Notes under the pieces: generated by a model | Told to the model about the DNA's origin: nothing | Database searches by the model: none | The model's input: only the letters and a program-made list of their open reading frames with translations | Translations under genes and position numbers: made by a program | Part shown: positions 15,469-23,590 of the stretch, piece by piece | How the letters are laid out: each line of letters opens with the position of its first letter | Position numbering within the stretch: position 1 is the stretch's first letter | From: an uncultured Collinsella sp. | GTDB lineage: Bacteria; Actinomycetota; Coriobacteriia; Coriobacteriales; Coriobacteriaceae | Assembly: GCA_902496275.1 (NCBI GenBank) | Contig: CABVAC010000020.1 | Span: forward strand, 1 to 32,918 | Length of the DNA stretch: 32,918 bases | Reading direction: 5' to 3'

Positions 15469-16736
15469 GCGAGCTCCTCTTCAAAGTTGTCGATCAGGTT
15501 GTTGCCTAGGCGGACGACGGCGGCGCGGGTGCGCTCGTCGGTGGCGGAAAGCGCGGCGTCCTCCAGCTTGGCGCGGATGAACAGGTCCTCGGCGGCGTTT
15601 TGGTCAAGGCCACGGCAGGCGAGGTAGAACAGCTGCTCGTCGCGGACGTGACCGATGGTGGCGCCGTGGTTGCCGGCGACGTCGTCCTCGTCACAGAGAA
15701 TGACGGGAACGGTCTTGTTGTCGACGCCCTTGTTGGCCAAAAGCACCGTCTCGCGTTCGGTGCCGGTTGCACCCTTGCAGCCGTGCACGAGGTCGATGGT
15801 GCCACGGTAGACCTTCTTGGACGTGCCGGTCAGCACGCCGTTGGCGTCGATCTCGCACTCGGTCTTGCGACCGCGGTGGCGCAGCTCGTAGTTAAAGTCG
15901 CGCACCTGCTCGCGGGCGCCCAGGTAATCGGTATCGATGGTCACCTTGGCGGTGTCGCCCAGCAGGTCGCCGGCAAGGCCGGTGGCGCTGGCGCCGGCAC
16001 CCAGGACGGTGTGCTGCACGTTGACGCGCGCGCCCTCGTCCAGGAACAGGCCGGTGTCGTCGAGTGCGATCCAGCTGTCGTCGAGTGTCTGCGTGCAGGT
16101 CACGTTGACGGTGGCGTACTCGTGGGCGCACACGCGTAGCACGGAGCCCACGACACCCTCGCCGGTAACAGGAGAGTCTAGGGCAATATGCAGGTCGAGC
16201 GTTGCCTGCGGGCGAGCGACGACGTCGATGGCGGCGATGGCCGCGGCGGCATCGACACCGCTCACACGCACGGTAACCGTGGCGTGCTGGTATGCGGGCA
16301 CATCGATGACGATGCGCTTGGTAGCGTGCTCGGCCAAGTAGGCGTAGGCAGCCTCGCCCATGCCGGTTTCGAAGGCTTCAGCAGGGGAGAGCTCCTCCTC
16401 GAGCTTGATGGCGCCGGCCTGGTAGACGGAGGTGGCGGGCACGTCGAGCTCGGTCTCGGGCGTGATGCGGGCGCGGTCGGCGGCATCACCGGGGGCGGAG
16501 GAGCGGCGCTCGGGGAAGCGCTCGGCCATGGCGTCCATGGCGGCGTCGAACGCGTCTGTCACGCCAATAAACTGCTCGCCCAAGCCTTCGACCTCAACGG
16601 CCTCCGCGGGAGCGGCGGCAAGCTCGTCAGAGAGCTCGAGCTTGGTCTGATTCATCTTCAGCCAGCCCCAAGTGGCAGCCGGCATCGCGTTGACCTGCTC
16701 AAGGGTGGTAGCAGCGGTGTTGGTTTCCTGTTTCAT
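15465..16736 (-). CDS. sufD: Fe-S cluster assembly protein SufD
   Basis: SufB-like beta-helix subunit of the SufBC2D scaffold complex, 423 aa. The C-terminal half carries the shared SufB/SufD core: LRHRGRKTECEIDANGVL, YRGTIDLVHGCKGATG, and the late GATIGHVRDEQLFYLACRGL segment with its conserved His. The N-terminal third is Ala/Glu-rich and divergent. Its ATG overlaps the sufB stop by 1 base (TAATG), and its own stop overlaps the sufS start. The position between sufB and sufS and the divergent N-terminus mark it as SufD rather than a second SufB. Confidence 0.93.
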   Translation of the reverse strand: MKQETNTAATTLEQVNAMPAATWGWLKMNQTKLELSDELAAAPAEAVEVEGLGEQFIGVTDAFDAAMDAMAERFPERRSSAPGDAADRARITPETELDVPATSVYQAGAIKLEEELSPAEAFETGMGEAAYAYLAEHATKRIVIDVPAYQHATVTVRVSGVDAAAAIAAIDVVARPQATLDLHIALDSPVTGEGVVGSVLRVCAHEYATVNVTCTQTLDDSWIALDDTGLFLDEGARVNVQHTVLGAGASATGLAGDLLGDTAKVTIDTDYLGAREQVRDFNYELRHRGRKTECEIDANGVLTGTSKKVYRGTIDLVHGCKGATGTERETVLLANKGVDNKTVPVILCDEDDVAGNHGATIGHVRDEQLFYLACRGLDQNAAEDLFIRAKLEDAALSATDERTRAAVVRLGNNLIDNFEEELA

Positions 16737-18148
16737 TATCCGATCGCTCCTTCCATCTCGAGCTTGATCAGGTTGTTCATCTCGACGGCGTACTCCAGCG
16801 GCAGCTCCTTGGAGACCGGGTTGGCAAAGCCGTTGACGATCATGGTGCGGGCCTCTTCCTCCGAGATGCCGCGGCTCATCAGGTAGAACACCTTGTCGTC
16901 GCCGATGCGGCCGATGGTGGCCTCGTGGCCGATGTCGACGTTCTTGGCGCGGATGTCCATGGCGGGGATGGTGTCGGAGCGGCTCTGGTCGTCGAGCATG
17001 AGCGACTGGCAGCTCACGGTTGCCTTGGAACCCTCGGCCTTGGGCGTGGCCACGATGGAGCTGCGGAAGGTCTGAATGCCGCCGCTCTTGGAGATGCCCT
17101 TGGTCTCGACGGTTGCCGAGGTCTCGGGGGCGTTGAGCACGACCTTACAGCCGGTATCGAGGTTCTGCCCGGCGCCGGCAAAGGTGATGCCGGTAAAGCT
17201 CGACCGGGCGCGGCGGCCGTTGAGCACACTCATGGGGTAGAGGTAGCCCACGTGGCTGCCGAAGGAGCCACTGATCCACTCTATGTCGCCATCCTCGTCC
17301 ACGCGCGCACGCTTGGTGTTGAGGTTGTACATGTTTTTGGACCAGTTCTCGATGGTCGAGTAGCGCAGGTGCGCACGCTTGCCCACAAAGAGCTCGACGG
17401 CGCCGGCGTGGAGGTTGGCAACGTTGTACTTGGGCGCGGAGCAACCCTCGATGAAGTGCAGGTCGGCGTCGTCCTCGACGATGATGAGCGTGTGCTCAAA
17501 CTGGCCGGCGCCCTTGGCGTTAAGGCGGAAGTAGCTCTGCAGCGGGAAGTCCAACTTGGTGCCCTTGGGCACGTAGACAAACGAGCCGCCCGACCATACG
17601 GCGCCGTGCAGGGCCGCAAACTTGTGGTCGGTGGGCGGGATGAGCGTCATAAACTTCTCGTGGATGAGCGGCTCCCACTGCGGGTCGTGCAGGGCCTCCT
17701 CGATGCCGGAATAGACGATACCCATCTTGGACGCGGTGTCCTGCATGTTGTGGTAGACCAGCTCGGAGTCGTACTGCGCGCCGACGCCCGCCAGGTAGCT
17801 GCGCTCGGCCTCGGGGATGCCCAGGCGCTCAAAGGTGTTCTTGATGTCGTCGGGCACCGACTCCCAGTCGTGCTTTTGGTCGGTGTTGGGCTTGACGTAG
17901 GTGACGATGTTGTCCATGTCCAGGCCCTCGATGGAGGGGCCCCACGTCGGGTCGGGAAAACGATTGAAGATCTCGAGGGACTTTAAGCGCAGATCGAGCA
18001 TCCACTGTGGCTCGTCCTTCTTGGCGCTGATCTCGCGCACGATGTCGGGCGTGATGCCGGCGTCGAGGCGCTCGAATCCCTCCTCGCCGTAGGTGAAGTC
18101 GTAGAGGCTGCGGTCGATGTCCGCGACCTCGGTGCGGTTCTTGGTCAT
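16736..18148 (-). CDS. sufB: Fe-S cluster assembly protein SufB
   Basis: Main scaffold subunit on which clusters are built. The 470-aa protein is strongly conserved: GVVYSGIEEAL-like text at about 140-150, VYVPKGTKLDFPLQSYFR (about 194-211), EGCSAPKYN with a conserved Cys (about 233-241), and the C-terminal HEATIGRIGDDKVFYLMSRG with the His implicated in cluster assembly. It opens NRTEVADIDRSLYDFTYGEE, as in other Gram-positive SufB proteins. It lies 12 bases after sufC and abuts sufD. Confidence 0.97.
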   Translation of the reverse strand: MTKNRTEVADIDRSLYDFTYGEEGFERLDAGITPDIVREISAKKDEPQWMLDLRLKSLEIFNRFPDPTWGPSIEGLDMDNIVTYVKPNTDQKHDWESVPDDIKNTFERLGIPEAERSYLAGVGAQYDSELVYHNMQDTASKMGIVYSGIEEALHDPQWEPLIHEKFMTLIPPTDHKFAALHGAVWSGGSFVYVPKGTKLDFPLQSYFRLNAKGAGQFEHTLIIVEDDADLHFIEGCSAPKYNVANLHAGAVELFVGKRAHLRYSTIENWSKNMYNLNTKRARVDEDGDIEWISGSFGSHVGYLYPMSVLNGRRARSSFTGITFAGAGQNLDTGCKVVLNAPETSATVETKGISKSGGIQTFRSSIVATPKAEGSKATVSCQSLMLDDQSRSDTIPAMDIRAKNVDIGHEATIGRIGDDKVFYLMSRGISEEEARTMIVNGFANPVSKELPLEYAVEMNNLIKLEMEGAIG

Positions 18149-18160
18149 TGCGTCGCCCCT

Positions 18161-18961
18161 TTACGCCTGCTGCTCGGCAGCGGCGGCCTCGGCCTGGGCG
18201 CGCTGCTCGGCGGCCTCGCGCTCGAAGGTCTCAAAGCCGTTCTTGTCGATCCAGGGGATCAGCGAGGCATCGTCCTCGCGCACGATGTGGCCCTTGACCA
18301 TAACGTGGACGCGGTCGACATCCAGGTGCTCCAGGATGCGCGTGTTGTGCGTGATGATGAGCATGGAGCCGTCGCAGCTCTTGCGGTAGGCGTCCATACC
18401 GTGGCTGACGGTGGACAGGGCGTCGACGTCCAGGCCGGAGTCGGTCTCGTCCAAGATGGCGAGCTTGGGCTGCAGCAGCAGAAGCTGGAGCATCTCGACC
18501 TTCTTTTTCTCGCCGCCCGAGAAGCCCACGCCCAGCTCACGGTTGAGGTAGGCGGTATCCATGTTAAGCTCGGCCGCGAGCTCCTTGACGCGACGACGGA
18601 ATTCCTTGCCCTTCATCTCCAGGCCGGGGCGGCCGGCGATACTGGCGCGCAAAAAGCTCGACAGTGGCACGCCGGGGATCTCGACAGGGGCCTGGAAGCT
18701 CAGGAACAGGCCGGCGCGCGAGCGCTTGTCGGTGGTGAGCTCGGTGATGTCCTGGCCGTCAAAGACGATGCGGCCGTCGTTGACCGTGTAGACGGGGTCG
18801 CCCATGACCAGGTGGCCGAGGGTAGACTTGCCGGCGCCGTTGGGGCCCATCAGCACGTGGGTCTCGCCGGCGGCGACGTTGAGGTTGACATTGTGGAGGA
18901 TGGTCTTCTCGTCCACGGAGGCGGTGAGACCTTCGATGGAAAGCAGCGGATTTGCGCTCAT
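18161..18961 (-). CDS. sufC: Fe-S cluster assembly ATPase SufC
   Basis: ABC-type ATPase of the SufBC2D complex; soluble, no transporter domain. Walker A is GPNGAGKST (39-47), the Q-loop is around FQAPVEIPG (89-97), the signature is FSGGE (147-151), and Walker B is LAILDETDSGLD (167-178), with a SufC-typical Glu after Asp. The H-loop His is in ITHNTRIL. A C-terminal tail of about 20 residues is rich in Ala, Glu and Gln. Start at ATG 18961 is preferred because AGAGGGA lies just upstream; ATG 18991 would add ten residues and has a weaker site. It is the first gene of the operon, next to the divergent regulatory region. Confidence 0.95.
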   Translation of the reverse strand: MSANPLLSIEGLTASVDEKTILHNVNLNVAAGETHVLMGPNGAGKSTLGHLVMGDPVYTVNDGRIVFDGQDITELTTDKRSRAGLFLSFQAPVEIPGVPLSSFLRASIAGRPGLEMKGKEFRRRVKELAAELNMDTAYLNRELGVGFSGGEKKKVEMLQLLLLQPKLAILDETDSGLDVDALSTVSHGMDAYRKSCDGSMLIITHNTRILEHLDVDRVHVMVKGHIVREDDASLIPWIDKNGFETFEREAAEQRAQAEAAAAEQQA

Positions 18962-19025
18962 GCTGTCCCTCTCTGTATATGGTGTACTCATAGGTGTACT
19001 AAACCCTAGGAATCTTCTCGGAATA

Positions 19026-19053
19026 AAGTTACTATGGGTTCGGCGTTAGTCAA
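19026..19053 (-). promoter_or_regulatory. Candidate suf operon promoter
   Basis: On the minus strand TTGACT (19053-19048) and TAACTT (19031-19026) are 16 bases apart, about 65 bases before sufC. It lies 38 bases from the nearest TGGGACAAA box, so a regulator bound there could act from an upstream position. Confidence 0.4.
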
Positions 19054-19090
19054 GGGAAAACCCGACTAATCCACTCGACTTTTCAAATTC

Positions 19091-19151
19091 TGGGACAAAA
19101 TAACCTGTTGTGTTTGTCCCACTTACTTAAGATTTGGGACAAACAAACCTG
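19091..19151. promoter_or_regulatory. Repeated TGGGACAAA boxes between suf and its Rrf2 regulator
   Basis: TGGGACAAAATAACCTG (19091-19107) and TGGGACAAACAAACCTG (19135-19151) are direct repeats matching at 15 of 17 bases, starts 44 bases apart. An inverted copy, TTTGTCCCA (19113-19121), lies between them. The array ends 34 bases before the Rrf2 start. Position and symmetry fit an operator for the Rrf2/IscR-like protein acting on itself and perhaps on suf. Confidence 0.6.
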
Positions 19152-19185
19152 GTTATGTTGTTCCAGATGCGATGGGAGGGTAGGT

Positions 19186-19617
19186 ATGCTCATTTCTTCT
19201 AAGGGCCGCTATGCCCTCCGGTTAATGATCTATATCGCGGCGCTGGGTGACGCCGAGGGCAAGATTGCTTTGCGCGAGGTTGCCGACCGTGAACATATCT
19301 CGCAAAAGTATTTGGAGCAGCTGGTTCGTCCGCTCATGAAGGCGGGCCTGCTTAAGAGCGTGCGCGGCAAAGGCGGTGGCTACATGATGGCCAAGGACCC
19401 CGCCGAGGTGCGTGCTGGCGACATCCTGCGCGCCGTCGAGGGCAGCACGGCGCCCGTGGCGTGCGACGGCATCGACAACAGCTGCACCCGCAGCGATTTG
19501 TGCTCAACCGTCAAGTTCTGGCGCGGCCTGGACGACGTGATCGAAAAGTACGTCGACGGCGTGACGTTGGCCGACCTGGCCGCCGTCCCCGAAGTCAACT
19601 TCAACATCAAGCTGTAG
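19186..19617 (+). CDS. Rrf2 family regulator, IscR-like, probable suf regulator
   Basis: The 143-aa protein has an N-terminal winged helix (MLISSKGRYALRLMIYIA, then HISQKYLEQLVRPLMKAGLLKSVRGKGGGY). It has three cysteines, C93, C100 and C106, in the loop where IscR binds its Fe-S cluster. Spacing here is C-x6-C-x5-C, against x5/x5 in E. coli IscR. This suggests a cluster-sensing repressor of the suf operon that it faces. Start at ATG 19186 is chosen because GGGAGGG lies just upstream; an earlier start at 19108 would add 26 residues in front of a standard N-terminus. Repeated boxes occupy its promoter, which fits autoregulation. Confidence 0.92.
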   Translation: MLISSKGRYALRLMIYIAALGDAEGKIALREVADREHISQKYLEQLVRPLMKAGLLKSVRGKGGGYMMAKDPAEVRAGDILRAVEGSTAPVACDGIDNSCTRSDLCSTVKFWRGLDDVIEKYVDGVTLADLAAVPEVNFNIKL

Positions 19618-19670
19618 GTTTAGCGCAATTCCTTAAGATTTCGCGGAGGGTTGTTGCCGTTTACCGAGGG

Positions 19671-19686
19671 GTTGTTGTGCAACAAC
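19671..19686. promoter_or_regulatory. Inverted repeat GTTGTTG-tg-CAACAAC, possible operator
   Basis: Two 7-base arms around TG make a near-perfect palindrome 71 bases before the surface-protein gene. Its core, TTGTTGTGCAAC (19672-19683), recurs exactly at 21637-21648 before the next gene, which suggests a shared binding site. Confidence 0.4.
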
Positions 19687-19756
19687 GGGTGAGCTGCAAT
19701 ACTTAATTCTATCTTTGCAAACTGCACTTTAACTACACCAATGCAGGGAGGATCTT

Positions 19757-21571
19757 ATGCAGCGCAAGCATTCTGCTATTGTCGCGGGCCTGACGCTGGC
19801 GCTTTCGTTTGGCGCCGTTTCCGTGCCGGCACCCGCCGCTGCCGAGGAGCCCACGCCGGGCGTTGCCTCGGATGCGACCGATATCGATAAGGGTCTCTAT
19901 ACCCAGCAGTCCTTCTCGGGCGTGCTGAGGTCGGTCCAGGGCGTTTCGTTTGTTAACGTGACCCCCGAGATGAAGTACTTTACCAAGTACGAGAGCCATG
20001 GCAACTATAACCAGGGCTTTTCGTATGGCGACGGCTATAACGCGCTGGGTTATTACCAGTTCGACCGTCGATGGTCGCTCATTCCGTTTATGAAGCAGGC
20101 CTACAACTACAACCCCGAAAAATACAGCATGCTCAAGGATGCGATTGATCGCGGCAGCGAGATTTCCAACACGAGCAATGCCATGTACGAGAACGGCCAG
20201 CTCACCGAGTTGGGCCGTATTGCGCAGGAGGCTTTCCAAGGTGCTTATAACACCGACCCTGTTGAGTTCTCGGCTCTGCAGGATGCGTATGCGTACAACT
20301 CGTACTATGCGGTGACCGAGGCGTGGCTCAAGAGCGGCCTGGGCATTGATATTTCGGGCCGTGCCGATTGCGTTAAGGGCATGGTGTGGAGCATCACCAA
20401 CATGTGCGGCACCGGTGGTTGCAGGGACTTCTTCCGTTGGGCAAACCTTTCTAACAGTATGACTGATCGCGAGTTTGTGACGGCGCTTTCCAACAGTGTG
20501 GTCAATAACGTGGCGACCAAGTATTCGAGCCAGCCCCAGTATCATGAGGGCTGGAAGAACCGCTACCGCAACGAGCTGAAGGACTGTTTGGTTTATATCG
20601 CCGAGGACGAGGCCGCTGCCGCTGCGACGCCCGTGCAGCCCGAACCTACGCCGGCGCCCTCGCCGACGCCTGATTCGAATGACGACTCGAGCGACGATGC
20701 CAACGATGACAGGATGGATGCGCCCTCGACCGGTGCTGACGGTGATGGCTCTGCTGATGGCACTACCAACAACGGCTCCACCTCGAACGGCTCCGATTCA
20801 AACGGCTCTGCTGCGGGCGATTCGTCTTCAAGCTCTGCCGGCAATACGGACAGCGACGCTTCTGGTTCGACCGGCGCTGGCACCTCTAACCCATCCACCG
20901 GCTCGATCGATTCGTCCGTTGGCACCGGCTCTAACAACGGCTCCGGCTCTGACGCAACCCCTGGTTCCGATGCTTCCAAGGATGACTCGAATAAGGCGCC
21001 GGACGTTCCCGTTGCTTCGCCGGACAAGAAGCCTTCTTTCTCCGAGCAGCTTGGTTCTACGCTGGGCTCTTCGCTGATGGCTGGCGTCAATAACGGCTCG
21101 ACCCAGAACAAGGGCAACTCTGATCAGGTTTCCACGGAAAAGATCGAAGCCGCAAAGGGCGACTCCAAGGACAAGGCTTCCGAGAAGACCGAATCCGATA
21201 AGGGTTCTAGCTCTGAGGAGAAGAGCGACAAGTCCGAACAGAAGAAGGACGAGGATAAGAAGTCTGAATCTGAGGAGAAGGACAAGAGCAAGGCCGAGGG
21301 CGAAAAGAAACAGTCCGAAGACGACGACAAGAGCGGTGCTGACAACCAGGTCCAGGAGCAAAATGACTCCAAAACGGTGACCACCACGACCACGACGACT
21401 ACAACTACCAAGTCTTCGGGCGGCAACATGCCCAAGACGGGCGATCTGATTGTGATGGCGAGCCTTGCCAGTGCAAGCTTGGCCACACTGGGCGCTACGT
21501 CTATCGTAAGTGGTAAGCATAAGCTCGATCAGCAGAAGAAGGCTTCTGGGGAGGACGGCTCGGAGGAGTAA
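19757..21571 (+). CDS. Sortase-anchored surface protein with muramidase-like N-terminal domain
   Basis: A 604-aa secreted wall protein. A signal peptide covers about residues 1-29 (MQRKHSAIVAGLTLALSFG, cleavage likely after APAAA). Residues about 60-285 form a globular domain with YESHGNYNQGFSYGDGYNALGYYQF (75-100 region); E79 and the following Gly/Tyr-rich block resemble the active-site segment of lysozyme-like folds, as in bacterial proteins with YESGG...SYGxYQ. A Ser/Thr/Asn/Asp/Gly-rich wall-spanning stretch follows, then a Lys/Glu/Ser-rich one, then ten Thr. The sorting signal is MPKTG (558-562), a Met-for-Leu variant of LPXTG, with a hydrophobic helix and a Lys-containing tail. The RBS GGGAGGA is 6 bases before the ATG. 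The hydrolase function is inferred from the motif only. Confidence 0.85.
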   Translation: MQRKHSAIVAGLTLALSFGAVSVPAPAAAEEPTPGVASDATDIDKGLYTQQSFSGVLRSVQGVSFVNVTPEMKYFTKYESHGNYNQGFSYGDGYNALGYYQFDRRWSLIPFMKQAYNYNPEKYSMLKDAIDRGSEISNTSNAMYENGQLTELGRIAQEAFQGAYNTDPVEFSALQDAYAYNSYYAVTEAWLKSGLGIDISGRADCVKGMVWSITNMCGTGGCRDFFRWANLSNSMTDREFVTALSNSVVNNVATKYSSQPQYHEGWKNRYRNELKDCLVYIAEDEAAAAATPVQPEPTPAPSPTPDSNDDSSDDANDDRMDAPSTGADGDGSADGTTNNGSTSNGSDSNGSAAGDSSSSSAGNTDSDASGSTGAGTSNPSTGSIDSSVGTGSNNGSGSDATPGSDASKDDSNKAPDVPVASPDKKPSFSEQLGSTLGSSLMAGVNNGSTQNKGNSDQVSTEKIEAAKGDSKDKASEKTESDKGSSSEEKSDKSEQKKDEDKKSESEEKDKSKAEGEKKQSEDDDKSGADNQVQEQNDSKTVTTTTTTTTTTKSSGGNMPKTGDLIVMASLASASLATLGATSIVSGKHKLDQQKKASGEDGSEE

Positions 21572-21604
21572 TCTTCCAGATCGTTTTCTATAAGAGTTTG
21601 GGAC

Positions 21605-21638
21605 GGGGTCCGGTGCGGCGGCATCGGGCCCCTTTTTT
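21605..21638 (+). terminator. Terminator of the surface-protein gene
   Basis: GGGGTCCGGTGC (21605-21616) pairs with GCATCGGGCCCC (21621-21632) over 12 bp with two G-T pairs and a 4-base loop, followed by six T. Confidence 0.9.
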
Positions 21639-21710
21639 GTTGTGCAACGATTTGTTATGCCCCCTCGGGGGTCTGTTGCTACCGCTGCCCGAAACGTTTG
21701 CATGTCGATA

Positions 21711-21738
21711 TTGTTGCGCTCTACCCGCTCGCTACAAT
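21711..21738 (+). promoter_or_regulatory. Candidate promoter of the AAA-ATPase-like gene
   Basis: TTGTTG (21711-21716), a 16-base spacer and TACAAT (21733-21738) lie 33 bases before the GTG start. A 5-bp hairpin, CCCCC-tc-GGGGG (21660-21671), is upstream. Confidence 0.5.
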
Positions 21739-21771
21739 GGGCATCGTGCTGCGTTAGAAGGAGAGTCTACG

Positions 21772-23571
21772 GTGTCTGAACAGGTGAATTGTGGTTTTAC
21801 TCATGCGTTTGGTGCACGGTTGCTCAATCATGCGGATAGCGCAGCTCTACCGGTTGATGCACACGACTTTTCCGATGCAATCAATCGGTGTTTGCTCGTC
21901 GATAAGACTATGTTTATTGCCGATATATTGGACAGTGAAGCACCTGTTGCGTTTTGCTGTCGGCCCAAGGGTTTTGGCAAGAGCATGAATTTATCGATGC
22001 TCAAGTGCTATTTGGAACGACCTGATCACCGGCTGCCGGATCGAAGCCTGTTCGCTGGTACCCAGATTTGGCAGGCGGGCGGCGGTCGCTATCGTGATGA
22101 GTACGCGAGTTATCCGGTCATCACGCTCGACTTTTCAGCTGCCGCTGCGGGGCGCGACGCCGATGCTGCGGCGGCTATTCGCAGCGCTGTCGCGAACGAG
22201 TGCGCCCGATTGCTGCCGCTGCTTGCCGCACCTGATCTGTCAAGACGTGAAGTCCGTCTTATCGAGAGGGCGGCGCGTGGGGTGGCCAGCGATAAGGAGA
22301 TCGATGCGGCGCTTGGCGTGCTTATCAAGCTGCTCCAGGCAGCTTTCGATGAGCAGGTTGTTCTTCTGATAGACGACTACGACGCGGTATGTCCAAAGCG
22401 TTTGGACGCTAAGGACGACGGTAGCGTGGATTCCCTAGAGTCGCTCAGCCGAATGTTGTTCGACACCATTGCCGATGCCGGCGACTCGTTGCGATTGACG
22501 TGTCTGATGGGCGAGCGCCCCGGTCATGCCGAGTTTGCGTTGTCCCAACGTGGGGTTTCCTATCGGTCGGCGACAGCGTTGTCGAGTTGGTGTGATCGAT
22601 GGTTCGGTTTTTCGGACGACGAAGTCCAAGTGCTGTTGGATTGCATCGGTCGCAACGGCTGTCTGGATGACGCGCGTGAGTGGCTCGAGGGCTATCTGTT
22701 TGGTGGTTTTTATTGCTCGAGCCCGGAGCGCGTGGTGGACTACGCACAGCGCGATTGCGTCGCGCCCGTTCGGGCGGATCTGTATGGTTACGCCGACCGT
22801 CTGAGCGCATGCGTCGGTGACTGGAATCTCATGCGCCTGTCCGCATTGTTCGATTTGGTTGAGCCGCATGGGTTTATTGAGGCGCCAGTGCATGTGCATG
22901 CCGAGGAGGTCGATGCCGCCAAGCCCGAAGATATCTGGACTGCGCTGTATCTGTCTGGATTTCTTACGACGGACATAACGGGGCATTCGGAGGACGGCGC
23001 GTGCCTTCGTTCCCTGCGCCTGCCTAACAACGAAGTGCGTCAGGCGCTCCGTCTTGTAATTCTGGAATGGTTTGAGTGCGCCGTTGAGGACGTTGGAGTT
23101 ATCGACTCGTTCCATGACGGGTTGTGTCGAGGAGACGAGGACGCTGTAAAGCAAGCTTTGAGCTGTGCTATCGGCGATCTGGGCATCGATGTGGACAAAT
23201 CAGATATGCCGACAGCCTATCATCTGGCGCTGCAGGGGCTTTGCTTTGGACTGTCCGGCTATTGCAATCCCAGCTCCAAGCGAAGTGGCGTCTCGGATCG
23301 CTGGGATATCCAGGTGATTCCCACCGGTCGGGTGTTTGACGTGGCCGACACGCTCGGCATGCTCGATGAGCGACCGCTCATTACGATCAACATGTTGTAT
23401 GACCCTGGCGTCGATGCCCTGGGCCTGGAACTGTTAGCGGTTCAGGCGCTGCTCGACATAGAGCGCGACGGCATCGATGATATCCGCGTGCCGCGCCCCG
23501 CCGTCGGGCGCATGCGTTGGGGCTTTGGTTTTGACGGTCAGCGTGTGTCCGTGGTGTGCCAACGACTGTAG
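21772..23571 (+). CDS. AAA-ATPase-like protein with degenerate C-terminal PD-(D/E)XK nuclease-type domain
   Basis: A 599-aa member of the AAA-ATPase_like (PF09820-type) proteins common in gut bacteria. The N-terminal landmark is VDKTMFIADIL (43-53) followed by the P-loop CRPKGFGKS (63-71), a variant of the family's RPRRFGKS. Walker B is VVLLIDDYDAV (about 196-206). Family members usually end in a PDDEXK_9 nuclease with a GRYD Asp and an E-x-K. Here the Asp is in DRWDIQV (about 510), but the strand expected to carry E-x-K reads PLITINMLY (about 535-543), so the catalytic pair appears lost. The closing GFGFDGQRVSVV matches the family's end. Start is GTG, with AAGGAG (21757-21762) 9 bases upstream. 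Biological role is unknown; defence is one proposal for such families. Confidence 0.85.
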   Translation: MSEQVNCGFTHAFGARLLNHADSAALPVDAHDFSDAINRCLLVDKTMFIADILDSEAPVAFCCRPKGFGKSMNLSMLKCYLERPDHRLPDRSLFAGTQIWQAGGGRYRDEYASYPVITLDFSAAAAGRDADAAAAIRSAVANECARLLPLLAAPDLSRREVRLIERAARGVASDKEIDAALGVLIKLLQAAFDEQVVLLIDDYDAVCPKRLDAKDDGSVDSLESLSRMLFDTIADAGDSLRLTCLMGERPGHAEFALSQRGVSYRSATALSSWCDRWFGFSDDEVQVLLDCIGRNGCLDDAREWLEGYLFGGFYCSSPERVVDYAQRDCVAPVRADLYGYADRLSACVGDWNLMRLSALFDLVEPHGFIEAPVHVHAEEVDAAKPEDIWTALYLSGFLTTDITGHSEDGACLRSLRLPNNEVRQALRLVILEWFECAVEDVGVIDSFHDGLCRGDEDAVKQALSCAIGDLGIDVDKSDMPTAYHLALQGLCFGLSGYCNPSSKRSGVSDRWDIQVIPTGRVFDVADTLGMLDERPLITINMLYDPGVDALGLELLAVQALLDIERDGIDDIRVPRPAVGRMRWGFGFDGQRVSVVCQRL

Positions 23572-23575
23572 CGGC

Positions 23576-23590
23576 GGGCGAAAGCCCTTT
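23576..23590 (+). terminator. Weak terminator after the AAA-ATPase-like gene
   Basis: GGGC-gaaa-GCCC followed by TTT sits 4 bases beyond the stop codon. The stem is only 4 bp, and the 3' side overlaps the end of the convergent glycosyltransferase gene. Confidence 0.35.
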
